Source of the DNA: Paragonimus westermani
Lineage: Eukaryota; Platyhelminthes; Trematoda; Plagiorchiida; Troglotrematidae
NCBI GenBank assembly: GCA_008508345.1
Contig: QNGE01003062.1
Span: forward strand, 30,982-94,981
Reading direction: 5' to 3'
DNA: 64,000 nt
Position numbers and translations under genes: made by a program
Shown: positions 1 to 14,000 of the stretch, one piece after another
Position numbering within the stretch: the first letter of the stretch is position 1
Layout: each line of letters begins with the position of its first letter
Notes under the pieces: model-generated
The model's input: the letters and a program-made list of their open reading frames with translations, nothing else
Told to the model about the DNA's origin: nothing
Database searches by the model: none

Positions 1-937
1 AACTAACAACCACGGCGGAGACTGCACTCATTGTCACCGGTTCTGAAGTGTATAATGGAGAATGACTAGAGTAATAGATCGGTTAGTAACTTCAAGAATT
101 TGGGCGTCCACAACTGCGGATGTTGCCGTTACGATTAACGGGTAGAAACCGCCAGTCGTTTCACAGCCAGGTATTTTGCCTAAGGTTACTGAATCTAGCA
201 GAATTCCACTAGGATTTTGCCGCAGTTTTCCACAGTTCCGATAAGATTTTTGACTACTCAGAGGTAGATCTTGGCTTCACCAAGCACCCCTGATCTCAAG
301 GTATTGACTAGAATTTAAAAGAAGGCCACCCGAGGTGGGTGAAACGTGTAGAGTATTACAACTTGCTCGTAACGTTGCGTTATTCCCAGTTTGTTTATCA
401 ACGACGTTTGCTGTACCTTTTTATCGAGACGATCGAACAAACTGAGCTTCATCAACATTACCACCACCATCATTATCATTGTAGACAGCAATACATAAGT
501 GGTTTTCATTGATGCTTAACTGCTGCAAAAGCGATTGTGACTAGACGTTTAGCTTCTATTACCCTGTTTCCCTAATGGAAGCTGGTGATGTCATGGTTAA
601 CCCGCTCAATTCACGAGCACGACGATTGTAGTTGTGTTCCCCATCGGGGTACGGAAATGCACTACTGATGAGCTTTGATGAGTACGGTACTGTGTAAAAT
701 AACCCGACTGATCCACTTGGCTTATGGAATCAGTAATCAAATGTGTTTGGAATTCAATTCATAATGCTCCAAATCCTTGACTAGCCACTGGTTAACAGCG
801 CAGCTTTCTGTATTTTCCGTGCAGTGTCTAGTCTGATCTAACCTGAGGTACCGTTAGAGAAGTGATGAAACTATCGTTTTGCTCCTGACATCTTTTGTTT
901 GTATCTGTATTACTGCTTGTGGTTTCATTCTTCCCAG
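1..937 (+). other. Intron sequence upstream of the first visible exon
   Basis: This stretch ends in a pyrimidine-rich acceptor (TTCATTCTTCCCAG) at 937 and shows no convincing coding segment. It carries the fullest copy of a dispersed intronic repeat at about 321-530. I take it as the 3' part of the intron that follows the helicase exons; the upstream donor is outside the window. Confidence 0.7.
321..530 (+). repeat. Dispersed intronic repeat, longest copy
   Basis: The left part (321-402) shares GGCCACCCGAGGTGG and CAACTTGCTCGTAACGTTG with copies at 7075-7151 and, more diverged, at 11010-11080. The right part (about 462-525, AGACAGCAATACAT...TGCTTAACTGC) recurs at 2146-2212 and, inverted and shortened, at 13038-13080. 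The spread of partial copies suggests a short interspersed element, but I could not identify RNA polymerase III boxes or a family. Confidence 0.6.
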
Positions 938-2021
938 GACTTGATTATGAAGACTCCTCGTCAACGTCGCCAGACGTCCCGTTATTCTGCCGTTGATGTT
1001 ACTGAACCCGTTGTTCACAGTCCACCAAGCTATGACGCATCTGAGTTAGAGGATAGTGCAAATGCGCAAAGCTCCGGTGAAGAAAATGTTGTTTCCACTT
1101 CCGGTGGTCGTGGTCGTTTTCGACGTTGTCGTCGACAGCGACGCCACTCTCGACTGCCTTCTCATGTGTCAGCTGCAGAACGTCGTGCTAGTCAAACTTC
1201 TCTGACGGCCGATATAGCGAATACCATCAATAGAGGAGATTCTTGCCGAATGGAGGCGCTTGACCGAGCCGACCTGTTTCGCGTAGAGCGGTGTCTACTC
1301 ACTTGGCCATGGGGTGATTGGGAAAGAGGGTTGTCCATGATTCCCTTCAAGCGTGCGTTGAAACCCGCTGATTTGGGCTACTATGCAAGCGCATTGTTAG
1401 CCTATGCACTTCGTTTTATGCCACCCTCTGGAGATACTCGAATTCGCACCACTATCCTCACGCTTACCCGCCCACACGTATGGAATTTAAGCATCATGGA
1501 GGTCTCGAAGGCTGTGGCCAAAGCTACAAGTAGAGCCAGTCGGGGTTGTCGATTCGTGGACGAAATTACCGTGGAGCCTTTGAATGTCAACGAAGCCGAG
1601 GAATCTTGCATCCTTAAATCTGAAATCCCGTCTAATACTTTAGACACTGGTGTGGAATCACCGTCCACGACAGACGCTCCTGGCACACCTGCTCTATCTC
1701 AGGCCGCTTCTGTGGACGTTCATGACACGCCAGTGGTAACTGAGAACGATTCTGAAGTCCAGGATCCTGTATCTGAGTCAACGCATGGGCAAACATTCGC
1801 GTCTCCGGTCGTTACTGTTTTAGAGCTAACTGGTGAGCCGGATACACACGACTTTATTGAGACATCGATATTGCCAGCCGTGGAAGAACCTATGGAATCC
1901 CAAACTGCGATGGATTTGGCGGAAATTCAGTCCACAACCTCAGAAAAGCCGGAACTGGAGGAACTGGAGTCAGCTGTGAATGAAAATATCAACAAAACAA
2001 CTGCAAACAAGTCTCCAAAAA
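938..2021 (+). CDS. CHD7-like exon: post-helicase linker, SANT-like module, acidic Ser/Thr/Glu-rich tail
   Basis: The exon opens with LIMKTPRQRRQTSRYSA, matching the conserved linker that follows the CHD7 helicase. A basic RRCRRQRRHSR patch comes next, then a SANT-like block at about bases 1255-1490 (RVERCLLTWPWGDWERGLS, FKRALKPADLGYYASALLAY). The rest is acidic and low in complexity. The 3' end is uncertain. A weak donor GTAATT at 2022 keeps the longer coding stretch, while a stronger-looking donor GTGAGC at 1833 is also in the correct phase (1) and would remove 63 codons. I prefer 2021 because the segment between them is stop-free and coding-like in composition. The reading frame itself stays open to 2089. 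Confidence 0.85.
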
Positions 2022-5000
2022 GTAATTTTATTCCTGCTTGTTTTGATGATGCTCTAACTGACCTTATTTTCCTTTTAAGAACGGTTTAACCTAGTAATCG
2101 GGCTCACCAGTAGAGTAAGTAATTGTGGTTTAGACAGCTGATTCGTTCATCATCATCATCATAGACAGCAATACATCAGTGGTTCACACTAATGCTTAAC
2201 TGCCACACAACCATGAAGAAAAAGCAAACCCTATATATAGGAGAGAAGGGAAAAAGAAGGGGACGGGGAGGGACCTAGCTACTGAAAATGACTACGTCCA
2301 TATTCAAACATTCAGCATCAAGGTGCCTACACCTTGCAAACAAAAAACCGAGCTGCAAGTGAGAGTAAGGCGTCATCAACGAGACAGCTTCCTTACGGCT
2401 CTCACTGCCCCGCGTTCAATAATGAGCTGAGCTACATCCTGTCGAATTCTGGTTGACTCAGGACTGGTTACTTCCACTTTTTAGTCATGTTTAGGCTGTC
2501 TTGGAAGCCTGTCTATTAGTAAACCTTTTGTTACCAAATCTGTTTATAGCTTATGACACATCGCGTTTCGTAATTGTGTTCACTTAGATACCACTAAAAT
2601 ATTGCATAATTTCACGCTCTGGTTTCTGTTGCTTTATAATTGATAACTTTATTCAACTGTTCTGCTTATTTGGCTATCATGGTGGCAGTTTCCCAACTGA
2701 GAACACAATGCATGATTCAGTGATTTCATTTTTTGTTTACCTAGTCTTTATTTCTTCGATGGGCATACCTGATCTCCAGATTATCTGGTTTGCTTGCTCT
2801 ATAAACTTCAGGTGCCTGTTTCGATCCGGATATCCTGTTGCCTTGTGATGGATTTCGCAAGCACATGCAGAGGCATAGCGCTCGGTTGTTGAACAGGGTA
2901 GCGTTTTTGCTGTTTCTTCAATGCGAGGTGATCGGAGTGGAGCCGTCGTTGGAACTGATGGCTGGTCGTTTGACCCACACGGATTTCAGTGATCTCGCCG
3001 CTAGTCTTCCGCCACTTGAAGGTAATCCTCTTTGTCCGCAGTGGTATCATCTGGGCCTATTCTTATCATCACCAACCGTTTCTACCGTTGGTCGTGGGTT
3101 CATTTATCTTACTGCCTCCGGTGCTCTAGTCTGTTCACCTCTCTTGTGTCCTTGCTGTTCATGCAGTCAAGGCAAGTCCACTGTACTTTGTGATTTTGTC
3201 AACCATTTTTAGCGTGCACTCTGAGACCCCACCCACACTGATGTCTGGAAGTCTTATTCTGCACTTCTGACTTGAAATTGTCCGGTTGGTCCACTGGTAG
3301 GTGCCACTCCTCCGAGGCTCTGTAAATTTCAACGGATCACTCTTAAGCTATCATTTATGCTCTCAACGAACGGCATGTCCAGTTGTCCAGTTCACGATAT
3401 TGCAGATAGCATTTCATCCAAACAAGCCTTCCATACACTAATATACTTGAGAGCCATGTATTACTCAATGCTGCCGAAGATGATATGTGGACAAGCTCCT
3501 CTATAATTTAGACAACTGCGATTGCTGATTCGAGTGTTTGCTCTGTTTTCTCCGCGTTGCCAGCATCAGTATGGTGGTGTGTTTCCCCTCAAACTAAATT
3601 CATAAGTCTATTTTGAAGTCTTTTTTTGTATCGGTTTGGCGATGTGCGGTGCTCTGTATGTAAGAGAAGTCCGACTCGTTTTCGAGTACGTTTTCTGTTT
3701 TGAACCACGTCTCATTCCGTTGTCCCGTGTTTGTGTTCCGACGATGTAACAGGACTTTCGGCTATGGTATTCAACCTTTATTTGTAGGTGTTGGAATATT
3801 TTCTTCCGACAGATGCAAAAATCAGGTGTGTTATCAACTGATAGTGGTTAACGTCTCATTGTTTGTTTAGTTTATGAAAATCTACATCCTTCATGTTTTT
3901 CTTGTGATTTCTGGATACCCTACATGCTCATCTTACTAGGCCTTCAACATCCAAGGGGCGTGATTAAGTCAGCATCCCGCTCTACGCTCTTTTTTGCCTT
4001 CTATTTGTGGTTTTCAGACTGATCAACTCTGTTTCTTACTTCCTCGTTTTCAAGCCATTGATTCAGAGCTTCCAGCACCATGGTGGGATTGCTGTTGTGA
4101 TAAATGCCTGCTGCTCGGTATACTCAAACACGGGTGGGAAAAATACACATTAATGCGTTTGGATCCGGATTTGTGTTTCTATTCTCGTGCGATGGCTCGC
4201 CTCAATGAACTAACCGATTCAAAACCGCCAGACTCGGACTCTAAGTGAGCTTTCACTTTTTAGTAATAATAACGCACGTGAATCAAGATAACCCATTCAT
4301 ATATGTTAACCTGTTACGTTCGTTTAGTCCTAGTATTTCGCATTTTCCTCTTCCCAGTAGACTTCAGCAGATTAAGTTAACTGGAGTTACGGCAGTCCCG
4401 TTAGTCGCGACCTAGACGTCTAGAAAATGTTTGGACAGCGCCAAGGATAGTCGCTGAGATGCATGCATGCGAAGTTTATTCAGTTTACGTTTGGATTATC
4501 TGACCATTTTATTGGCATGCTATAAAGCTGAAAGGCTGTTTGGAACACCCGAATCCTGTTCCCTTACTGACCACTGGTACCTCTGACTGTTTGGTGATAG
4601 TAATCATTCTAATTGCTTTTTTGTGCAAAATGTTGCCCATTAGTTTCCTACGTTTGTGATAACTTGAAGGCGCCAGACGGCATATCTGTGCGTGACAAAC
4701 CTGTCTTCCTCTTGACCCAGTCGACTTTCCTGTTCGTGTTGTCTCTAACATGGGCTCTGCCTCTCACATCTATCGTCCACTCCTTGTTAGTTGTAGCTAT
4801 TCGTGATTGTGCAATTGTAATGAACAGATCTGATTTGCTACGCGAGATAGGTCTCTACGGGGTTTACATAGTAAACTTCATTCATCTGTCTCCGATTTGT
4901 CCATCCCCAGAATCATATCGAATGAAATTGAGCCCGTAATCATGCCTCATGAGCCGCAGGATACTGGCCTGGAAGGTACCACGATGCCAGAAACCACTCT

Positions 5001-8000
5001 CTTTAGAACAAGTGATTACCCGGCGTTGATCACAAATGTAGAGCATGAGACCCACGAATCAGACGAGGATATCAAAACGGAAAAGCATCTGTCTCCGATG
5101 GTTCACTCCAAAGGAAAACTGGAGTCTGAAGTGACACTCCCAAGCACTCCCCTCTCCGAAAAACACATTGATCATGTGAAGTTTGAGGAGGATCAACCTA
5201 TTCCTGAAGAAGAGACCGTACTAGATGGAGCTTCTGTGGATGCTGTACTTACTGCTCTTCCTTTCCCAGCAGTGGCTGATCTCAACAGTCGAGCACGAAA
5301 GCTTGTCGGGTTTTTCTTGAGAATCAAAAACCAATTGGAATTCGATACGCATCGAGTAAGTTGTATCGCCCATCTCATCGCATCATTGACTTCAAAGTTT
5401 CACTATTATTTCTCCAGATTGCTTCATTTCGTGGTGGGGGTTCTCGACTTTGCGATCTGACTATCCTCTGTCCATTTTTGCTGTCATTCAATGGATGTTC
5501 AAAATGATTTTCAACCATAATTGCCCTTTGTAACACCATCACTTCGTCGTAGCTACGCGCGACCTCTTGTTACTGTGGTAGCTCATTCTAACTGTCCATA
5601 ATGTTGATTCAACCTGATTCGGGGATTTCTTTAATTAATCAAAGTGTCTTACATCACCAGTTGCAGAGGACCACCGTCACGTTTCATTCTGAAACTCGTT
5701 TGCACGTGTTCGGAGCTCTCTGCATTTTTTATACATTGCTAATGTCTGTGTGGTTTCTTCTAGTATGGGTACCTATCCTACCGTACACAGTCTTCCAGAG
5801 TATTAATTGAGCATATCGTTTTGGTAAATTTTCCGTATATTGCAACTCTTTAGTGGCCGATTATGTTCTAACTGGCTCTTCATTTTTAAATACGACTATT
5901 GCCAAGATCATCGCCTTCATTATTTCACTAATTGATGACAGCCGTGAACCTGACCGGATGGTTTCGCGGCTCGAACCGTCGTTCGCTTCAATCATGGCTA
6001 CGATTATGTTTTATTGAGGTGCAAAGAACGGAATAGGATAAACCTGAATATAAACACCACACCATCGACCGTGACGCACCGCTGTCTCGAATAACATTTG
6101 CAACATACAACGGTATGAATGATCACAAATTCCCCAACCGTTGGCAACGTCTACCCACTTTACTCAGTGGAACATTAATGGACCTCACATTTTGCGACCA
6201 TGTCGTTGTCTTTGCGGATTTCTCCAACTGTTGGTGTTTTCGATTAGTGCTCAATATCGTAAACATTGAGGTGCATGCGACCCATCCGTCACACATCTTT
6301 TAGTTATGTCGTTTTACTAACGGCTCGAATATTTGAGGTTTTTCCAAATACATACTAGCGAGTAGCCGTGCTACTCACGTGAATGTCCCAAAACAACGAT
6401 GTTCAAGATATCAAGACTGTTCACAACAACATGGATTCTACAAGCATTATACACCCTCCTTTTCAGCGACAGTCGGACGTCTTTTCAACGTTACGGATGA
6501 CGGTCGGCAAAAGCTACGTATAAGTTCTCGCGTATGTCTTATGAACGCTATCACATGCTAAGGAGTTGATACTACGTTCTCGTCACTGGCACAATTGTGA
6601 ACCGTACGTTTGCCTCGTCAGCCTAATTTGTTTTGAGTTGGCACATTTACTTCCATCTAGCAAGTGAATTTCGTTCATCACGAGCTTTGTGCCGAAACGC
6701 CTGCAATCAGACTGAGACGCCATGTAGCATTCACAGTCCTTTCATGAGCACTACAATCGATCGTTTCCGTTAAGAACAGTGATAAACAACTTCGTCGGCG
6801 TTTACTGTTATTTTCCCCCCTTTTTCCTCATTCCCCTGTCAGCGGTTCACAGCGGAAGATGAAGAAGATCTCCCTGGCCAGCCATCAACTGTGCGTTACG
6901 TGGAGAACCGAGCAGTGTGAGTTGAAATCGAGGAGCAGCATTCAGTCTCACAGTTTTACTCTGTCTGGGCGTATTTTCTGAACTTGTCTGGCATTTCATT
7001 CTACCTCAGTTACACCGCTCTCAACCATACTTATTTTGTCAGTGTATCCGAAGCAAATAACAACACTCCTGGGGAAGGCCACCCGAGGTGGTTTAAACGT
7101 AGAGTATCACAACTTGCTCGTAACGTTGTGTTATTCCCAATCTGTTTATCTTGGGAAGGTAAACTTTTTTCCTGTCGTTGTAAATGTTCATGATCTGACT
7201 GGAAGCTTAAGAGGATATAGTGGGTAATTGGAATCTGTAGCTTGAATGTTTTTTTGTTTGATAAGTTTGTGTGAGTTGTTGACAATCAGTTGAAGAGAAA
7301 AATGAAGTCTACAAAGAAGCTGCTTTGCTTGCACTTTCATACTCCCACATATGACTCGCTTGTTTGTTTGCAAGGTGTAGGCACTTCGATATTGATTGTT
7401 CCTACTTATATAGAGATATCAGGAATTCACTTCTGTCCCTGCTGCTTTTGTTTTTGTGTAACAGTTAAGCATCATTATCAACCGCTGTTTTCTATTGATC
7501 GTGGTGCAATTTCACTAGGACTGGTTGATTGGTTGTACGAAGGGCCCTAACTCAAATTCCCAGCTGCTGACGTGATGCGCAACTTTCTATGTTAGAACAA
7601 GATCTTAACTCAAGTCTACGATTTCTTTGTGTTTAGGTTTCATTCGGTTCTATGATTATATTTGTGTGTGTATGAGCCTTCATATTGGGTTTCACTTGTG
7701 TCGATACTTTGTCACTTCCTGGCGTGCCGTATTTAGGTGTAAATATCAGTTCACCAATAGCGGCCTTTACTATAGTTTATGAGTTATATGCGTAAAACCA
7801 GAAACCTGCTAGCTGACATCGCTGGTTATATTTCAGCTGCTTGCTTTCTATTGTCTTTACTTGTAACACCAAGTGTGACTTTGGTGAATGATATGAATTG
7901 AACTTCCTTTTGATAGCGGTCTGCTGTTCATTAGTTATTTCGTTCTTGTCAGAGTGATGCAAGCCATATTGTACTTACTGTTGTTTATGAGCCTCGTGTG

Positions 8001-11000
8001 TTTGTTGTTTTGTCCAATTATGATGTCTTTAGTTCTCTGTTCTGAGTGTTGTAAGCTTGACGACCTTATGGTATATGGGTGATCGAAGGGCTGGTAATCC
8101 AGCCGATTCCACTCGTTAATCAGCAGGCTTCACTTCTGTTTTGGTTTATGGCTCATAACGATTGCATTTATAAACTCATGCCGTGCCTATTGAGGCTCTC
8201 AACAGGTACAGATTTTGGCCTTAGTGTGTTTGCACATATCTCCAGCAGTGGATGATATATTTCGACAACGACAGTTGGCACACAGCCTCCGGTTTGTTCA
8301 CCATTTGCTCCAGTGCTCCTCAAAGTGGGGAATGTCATTTTCTGGGTGCTGTATGAGGGCATGCGAGTGATGATGAGTTGTAGAACCAAAAGAGACCGTA
8401 GACAGTCGCCCCTGACTTTTGAGGTTGAGTGGGTCTAGGACATCTAATTAGCTGCCAGTCTGTTTTTCATAAGCTTATGTGGTTGCACCCAGCCTAATCG
8501 TTGCATTGGTCTTTTTTTAAATACATATATGGACCATGCTGAATTTCATTACGTTTGCCTGCTTGTCATAATTCTGATATTCGCGTACACGTAATGTGTA
8601 CGAAGTGAAGGGCGGTGATATTGGCTCTAAAAATCTGGAGAGGGGCGGTGAGCTGAAACAACTTGGTTCAGACTAAACCAGTGTAGGTAGTAACTGTACT
8701 ATACTGCTTCCCGATGAACAACCTCACTTCAACTGATCTTTTCCAGGTAGAATTTTTTAACAGGGAAATAGGGCGGTAGTAGACATTGAACGGTTGAAAT
8801 GTTATACTTCCTATGGGATTTCTTCTCATTTAACCTGTGCAGGATTTGTAGCGGAACGTTTAATCACACCTAACCAACCAACTATGAGCTTGTAAAGTGC
8901 ATTCGAATGTCGCAGTGGGGAGAGCACAGTGGTGGAATGTGAAGTGTAATCGGAATTACTCGATCAGTGACACTGTTTAAACGGCCATGTTCTAGTGCTT
9001 TCTTCGTTATTCTCCGCGAGCGTTTTCAATTACAGGACGAACATAACTTGTGTTAGCTCGTTCTGGTTAAGACCATCGGGTTAAATTTCTGACCGTTTTT
9101 GCCTCAGTTTGCCACAGTTTCCTAAAAGAAAACTAGAGTTTAAGCACACATTGGACAGCTTCGCCATCCGTAACACCGCATTCATCTTTCGTTTAATGAT
9201 TTCTGTTACCTTGTAGCAAGTGGACTCGAAGAGAGGAGGCCGACTTTTATCGTGTAGTTTCCAGTTTTGGTGTTGAGTTTACTCAAATCCCTTATGTGGA
9301 TTCGGCAAGTGCTGATGAGGATACAGCAAAACCGACTCCGCCAGTCAAACGTCGATATAGGTGGCACAATTTCCGACAGCTGGCCAACATTACACGCAAG
9401 AACGACGATGCTCTCACGGAGTATTTTCAGTCGTTCTATCGTATGTGCCAACGTGTTTGTAAACGAACGCTTACTGGTATGTCTTCTGTTTTCGTTTATT
9501 GATTGCTTTCTCTGGGATTGTTGAATATTGTGTGGACAATCAAAATTGATATACACGACCTTAAGATTTTCCAAGCGTTCCACAGTCGCTTGTTTTCTGG
9601 CACTATATCATTTTTACTCCGTTTTTATAGTCTACGGTTCTTGTGATAATATTTCCTGTCTGCTTTTTGCCTCGTATATCCTCGCCATCTGTATCGATTA
9701 GTGAAGATGGAGGAATCCTTGCCTACCAGTAAAACTGTATGCAGCATTTATTTCGTTAAAGGGCTGTTGAAAAATGATGACTTTCTCAGTGCACGTACTA
9801 ATTTATCGCCTTCTAAAAGTTACTCACGCCCAACCTTTTTCGCATTGAACAAAAAGTTGCGCGAGCAAACCAGTGTTGTCGTACCTACAGCAGCTAATCT
9901 TTTCCTCGAATACGTGGAAACACAGGTTGTGAAGGCGGCTATCTGCCTTCCACGAATTTCGTAACCTTATGTAGATGTCTCACGAAACATGACTGCTTGC
10001 AACCGATTCCTAGGATTTCTTAACTCAAAATGTAACAACCTTACGCTCATGTTGGAAGGTGGACTCAAAGGGCATTCACTCAATTTTCTAGATAGCCTTG
10101 TCAAAAGTAGTGATAAGCATATATTCCGGGTTTCTGTATACCGCAAACTAATCCATTCTTGTCATTATCTGAAGTTCAATTCGTCACATCCACTTTGCGT
10201 GAAGAGAACACTCATCTGATCACTGTCAGCAGGGCTAACATGATTTGCACCAGTGAACTCTCCAGGAAAACGGCTATTTCTTAAAGTAAAGAAATGTTAG
10301 CCGCTAACCAGTATCCGGACGCTTCTATTGAAAACACGATTGAACTCGTGTCTAGTAAATAAGAAACGAAAGGACCACATCTTTCCGTTGTACTATGCAA
10401 ATACCATATCGTAAACGAACATCTGAAAACCTTCATTCTCTTCTCCCTGAGTACGCCATGAGTATCTTAGGATTACCGGTGTTGCATTTTACGTATCCAG
10501 GCTCCATAGGCTACCAGTGAGACTACTTCGACGGATTCAGATGTGGTTATTACGATGCTATCTACATAAAAGAAACGGGTAGACAGTTGAAAGTAAGTGT
10601 CTGCTGAACACAAAACACACAGTTCCTTCCAAAAGACGCATACCAACTTCAAAAGCTATGGAAAAATTCGGCTGTGGCACTACATGTACTGTCCGTGAAT
10701 CACAAAGTATGTTTTGATCATGCTTGATAGATTCATGAGAATCCACCTTCTCATTCGGAGCGATGCTATGCGGAATCCCTCGCCATTCACATCAAAAACG
10801 CGTGTATCAATCGGATTGATGGCATACCCCTATATACAGCTTGGTGCGGATTAATAACTCCAAACACAGACAGTCCGTATCCACATGCGTCTCACTCTCT
10901 AACCAGTCGGTTGATTTGGTCAAGTCGTTCAAACGCATTGCAATTTGACCTAACCACAGCAAACCTCACGTGGTCTCTGTTTCTCTGCTAATATGATTTC

Positions 11001-14000
11001 GATTACAGCACTCCACTCGAGGTGGTTAAAACGTTGAATATTATGAGTTCCTCGTAACATTGTGTTCTCAGTCCATTTGTTAGAACCCCTCTTAAGCGAT
11101 TATTTGTTGATAAACCATTTACTACTTCTCGTTAAGATTTACCTTATTATTCGCCATTCGGTTTGAAATCTTCGTGTTTTGTCTAACCGCGTGATTAACT
11201 GATGTTTTTGATTACCAAGCATATATCTTTTAGTATGCACACGGTGTGTCATTTACGTACCAACGAACGTACGTGCATTCCTAAACACACAAGGTGGCAT
11301 TGACCAGTAAATGGACACATTTCACGGAAAGGCTCAATAACCCTTATGTTTAGCACTCGCCAGCCCTTTTGTTCTATTCTCTGTACGACAGAATTCGCTG
11401 GCCCAGCTTCCAGTGCAGCTACCACCACGACCTCTGGTTCAAGTTCACTTGGGGACGAAGTCCCGATCGAGCCCATATCTGAGGAACGCGCCAACCGGTG
11501 TCTGTCACGCATTGATCTATTGGCACGAATCCGTAATGATGTGTTGCCGCATCCACAGCTGAACGAACGTTTGAAGTTGTGTCAACGGGGCTCTGAAATT
11601 CCCAGCTGGTGGATTCCAGGCAAACACGACGGCGAACTTTTACGAGCCGCCGCGAAGTACGTAGTATGCTTAGAGTTCATTATTTGTCGTGCTCTAGTTT
11701 TACTTCAGGCTCATCTTATTCTTGGATGTTAAGGGTATTCGTGTTCCCCGAAAATATATTCATCGCTATGATTTGATTTTAACTCAGGCGTGTCATCCGT
11801 CTTGCTTCGCGTCGTTGCCATGCAACTCAACATGCGTATAACTAGGCGCTTCTCCGAGCGTACAGTAGCAGTCATGCTGACCCACGTGTCAAAAACTAAC
11901 AAAAACAAATCATCTGTACGTTGGGTGAATGTAGATCGTTGAATCTATTGGACGAGATTTTTTAAATTTCACTATCTATTATCCTGTTGACGCTTCCCAC
12001 ACGAAGTACTCTCTACTCATTTCCCATCTATTCGTTCTTGTTCTTACAGGCATGGGCTCGCTCGCACGGACCTAAATATCCTCTCTGATCCGGAGTTTAG
12101 TTTTTGTCACGTCGTGTCCGAGATTCGTGAGAAACTGTCACGTGAGACAGTCCCCAAAAGTTGCTCTTCGGTTTTATCTAACGGTTCCTCGAATCGATCC
12201 GATGTTGCTAACATTGTTGTTACAGTTGGAGCTGCCACTGTGACGTCCCCAACTGTACAGAAAACGTTCCGATCGAAAGCAGTAGATTTACAAACGGAGA
12301 ACTCAGCGTCGAGTGCGATTGTTGATTCGTGCAATCTGGTCGTTGACGAATCGGCCTATGACTCCTTGAAGGCGGCGCATTATAAAGAGATCCTCGACGA
12401 AGAGACTTTGAAATCAGTGGAGAATGGAGCTTCGAAGTTGGGCGCCAAAAAGGATTCGATCATGGCAAAAATAGACGCCAAATCCGACGATAATGTGCTC
12501 CCTGTGGAAATCCGGGGTGTACAAAAGGAATCCAACGAGTCACTGGATCTCCCATTTAGTGAGCTGCCTCACGACGTGAAGAATAAAGAAGAATCAGTGG
12601 GATCGGATGTTCCGGAAGGTAGCGTTTGGTGGCAACGAATTCTGATCCATCACTGTCCCTTATTTTTCATTCCATCACCGTCATCATGTATATGAAGCGA
12701 TTATATGGGCGGTGTTACTTTATGGCTGATAAACTTGGCTACTCGTAGCAGAAATCGTGAGCCGTTTTGAGATCGTTAACCACTGGTGTCTACGTTCAGT
12801 CGCTCGCATCTTGTGGCACCAATGGAGAAACGTTGAGGTTAGAAAGCGGGTGTTTGATAACAAGGATCGGCGAATGCGTGGATTTCAACAAGCACTGTTC
12901 ACCGATGTTGTAGCTGTAGCCTATTGGCATAAATTGCGAGGTGGGCGGATGATGATCTGGCATAGGGACTTTGGGCAAAGATGTGTATAATCCTTTTGCC
13001 TCAGTTTTGGCTTTGCTCTGCTCTCCATGGTTGTATGACAGTTAAACGTAGATGATATATTGCTGTCTACGGTGGTGACCTTAGCGCAACGTTGTGGTCT
13101 ATACGGACAACGTTATTTTTCCTATCTCTTCCACGAGAGACACGTAAACAACGCTGAGTTGCTTTGTTGACTTGGTTGATCTGTTTTGTTTGCACTCTGT
13201 GCTTTCAACTCAAAATATTACTTTAGGCCTGATGTTCTCAGTTTTACCTTTTTTTTATAACAGGTAGTCTTCTGAAGACTGTAAGGCGCCATACCCACCT
13301 GGGTGGTCCAGTTTTATTACCCTATTTAAGAGACATCAACGTGAATAGGGAATGCGTGTATCAGTCTTAGCAACCGTGACCATTTTCGTTGTTGGAAATG
13401 TGTTCTTTCGTTTTTTTTATAGGGAAGGTTCATAATGCCGGTGAATGTTCTATTTCATTACACCGTTCGGTAGTGTGGTCTGTGAATGACGAAGTTGGCA
13501 ACAAACTTGTGTTTGACCACCGCCGTTTCCATCGGGCAACCCACAGAAAGCTTGATGATCACATTGGCAACGCGGTCATTCGCCAGCGTCTATCTTCAGT
13601 GTGCTTGGGTTCGCAATCACCCAAGTTGTTGGGTCACCAACATACCTCATATTCTCACTGAACACTTACCACTCCGAGCATTATTCCTTGAAGTTGCTAA
13701 TGGTTGTTTAAAATTTTGCGGTGGCCAGACGTCGGATTGATTTCTGACAGCTACGACCTTGACTACTCACGTTGAGAACATTTGGCAGATGTTCCGAAGG
13801 GGTTCGGGACCTAATGACTGCTCACATTGTTACTTAGATACCTCATAAAACCAATTAGCATGCGGCATTCAATAACGTGTTTCATACCCGCGTAAATGCC
13901 ACCTCTATTGCTTATTCCTGTTTCCCCCAAAACTTGGACTGTTCCCGTTGTCCGGGATGCCGCGATCAACGGATGTAGTCTCAATACCATCTGCTTATCT

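Noticed and set aside
4613..4939. Open frame of 108 codons upstream of the acidic exon of the CHD7-like gene
   Set aside because: It lies in the intron 4245-4910, is Leu/Ser-rich without family motifs, and is in a different frame from the exon starting at 4911.
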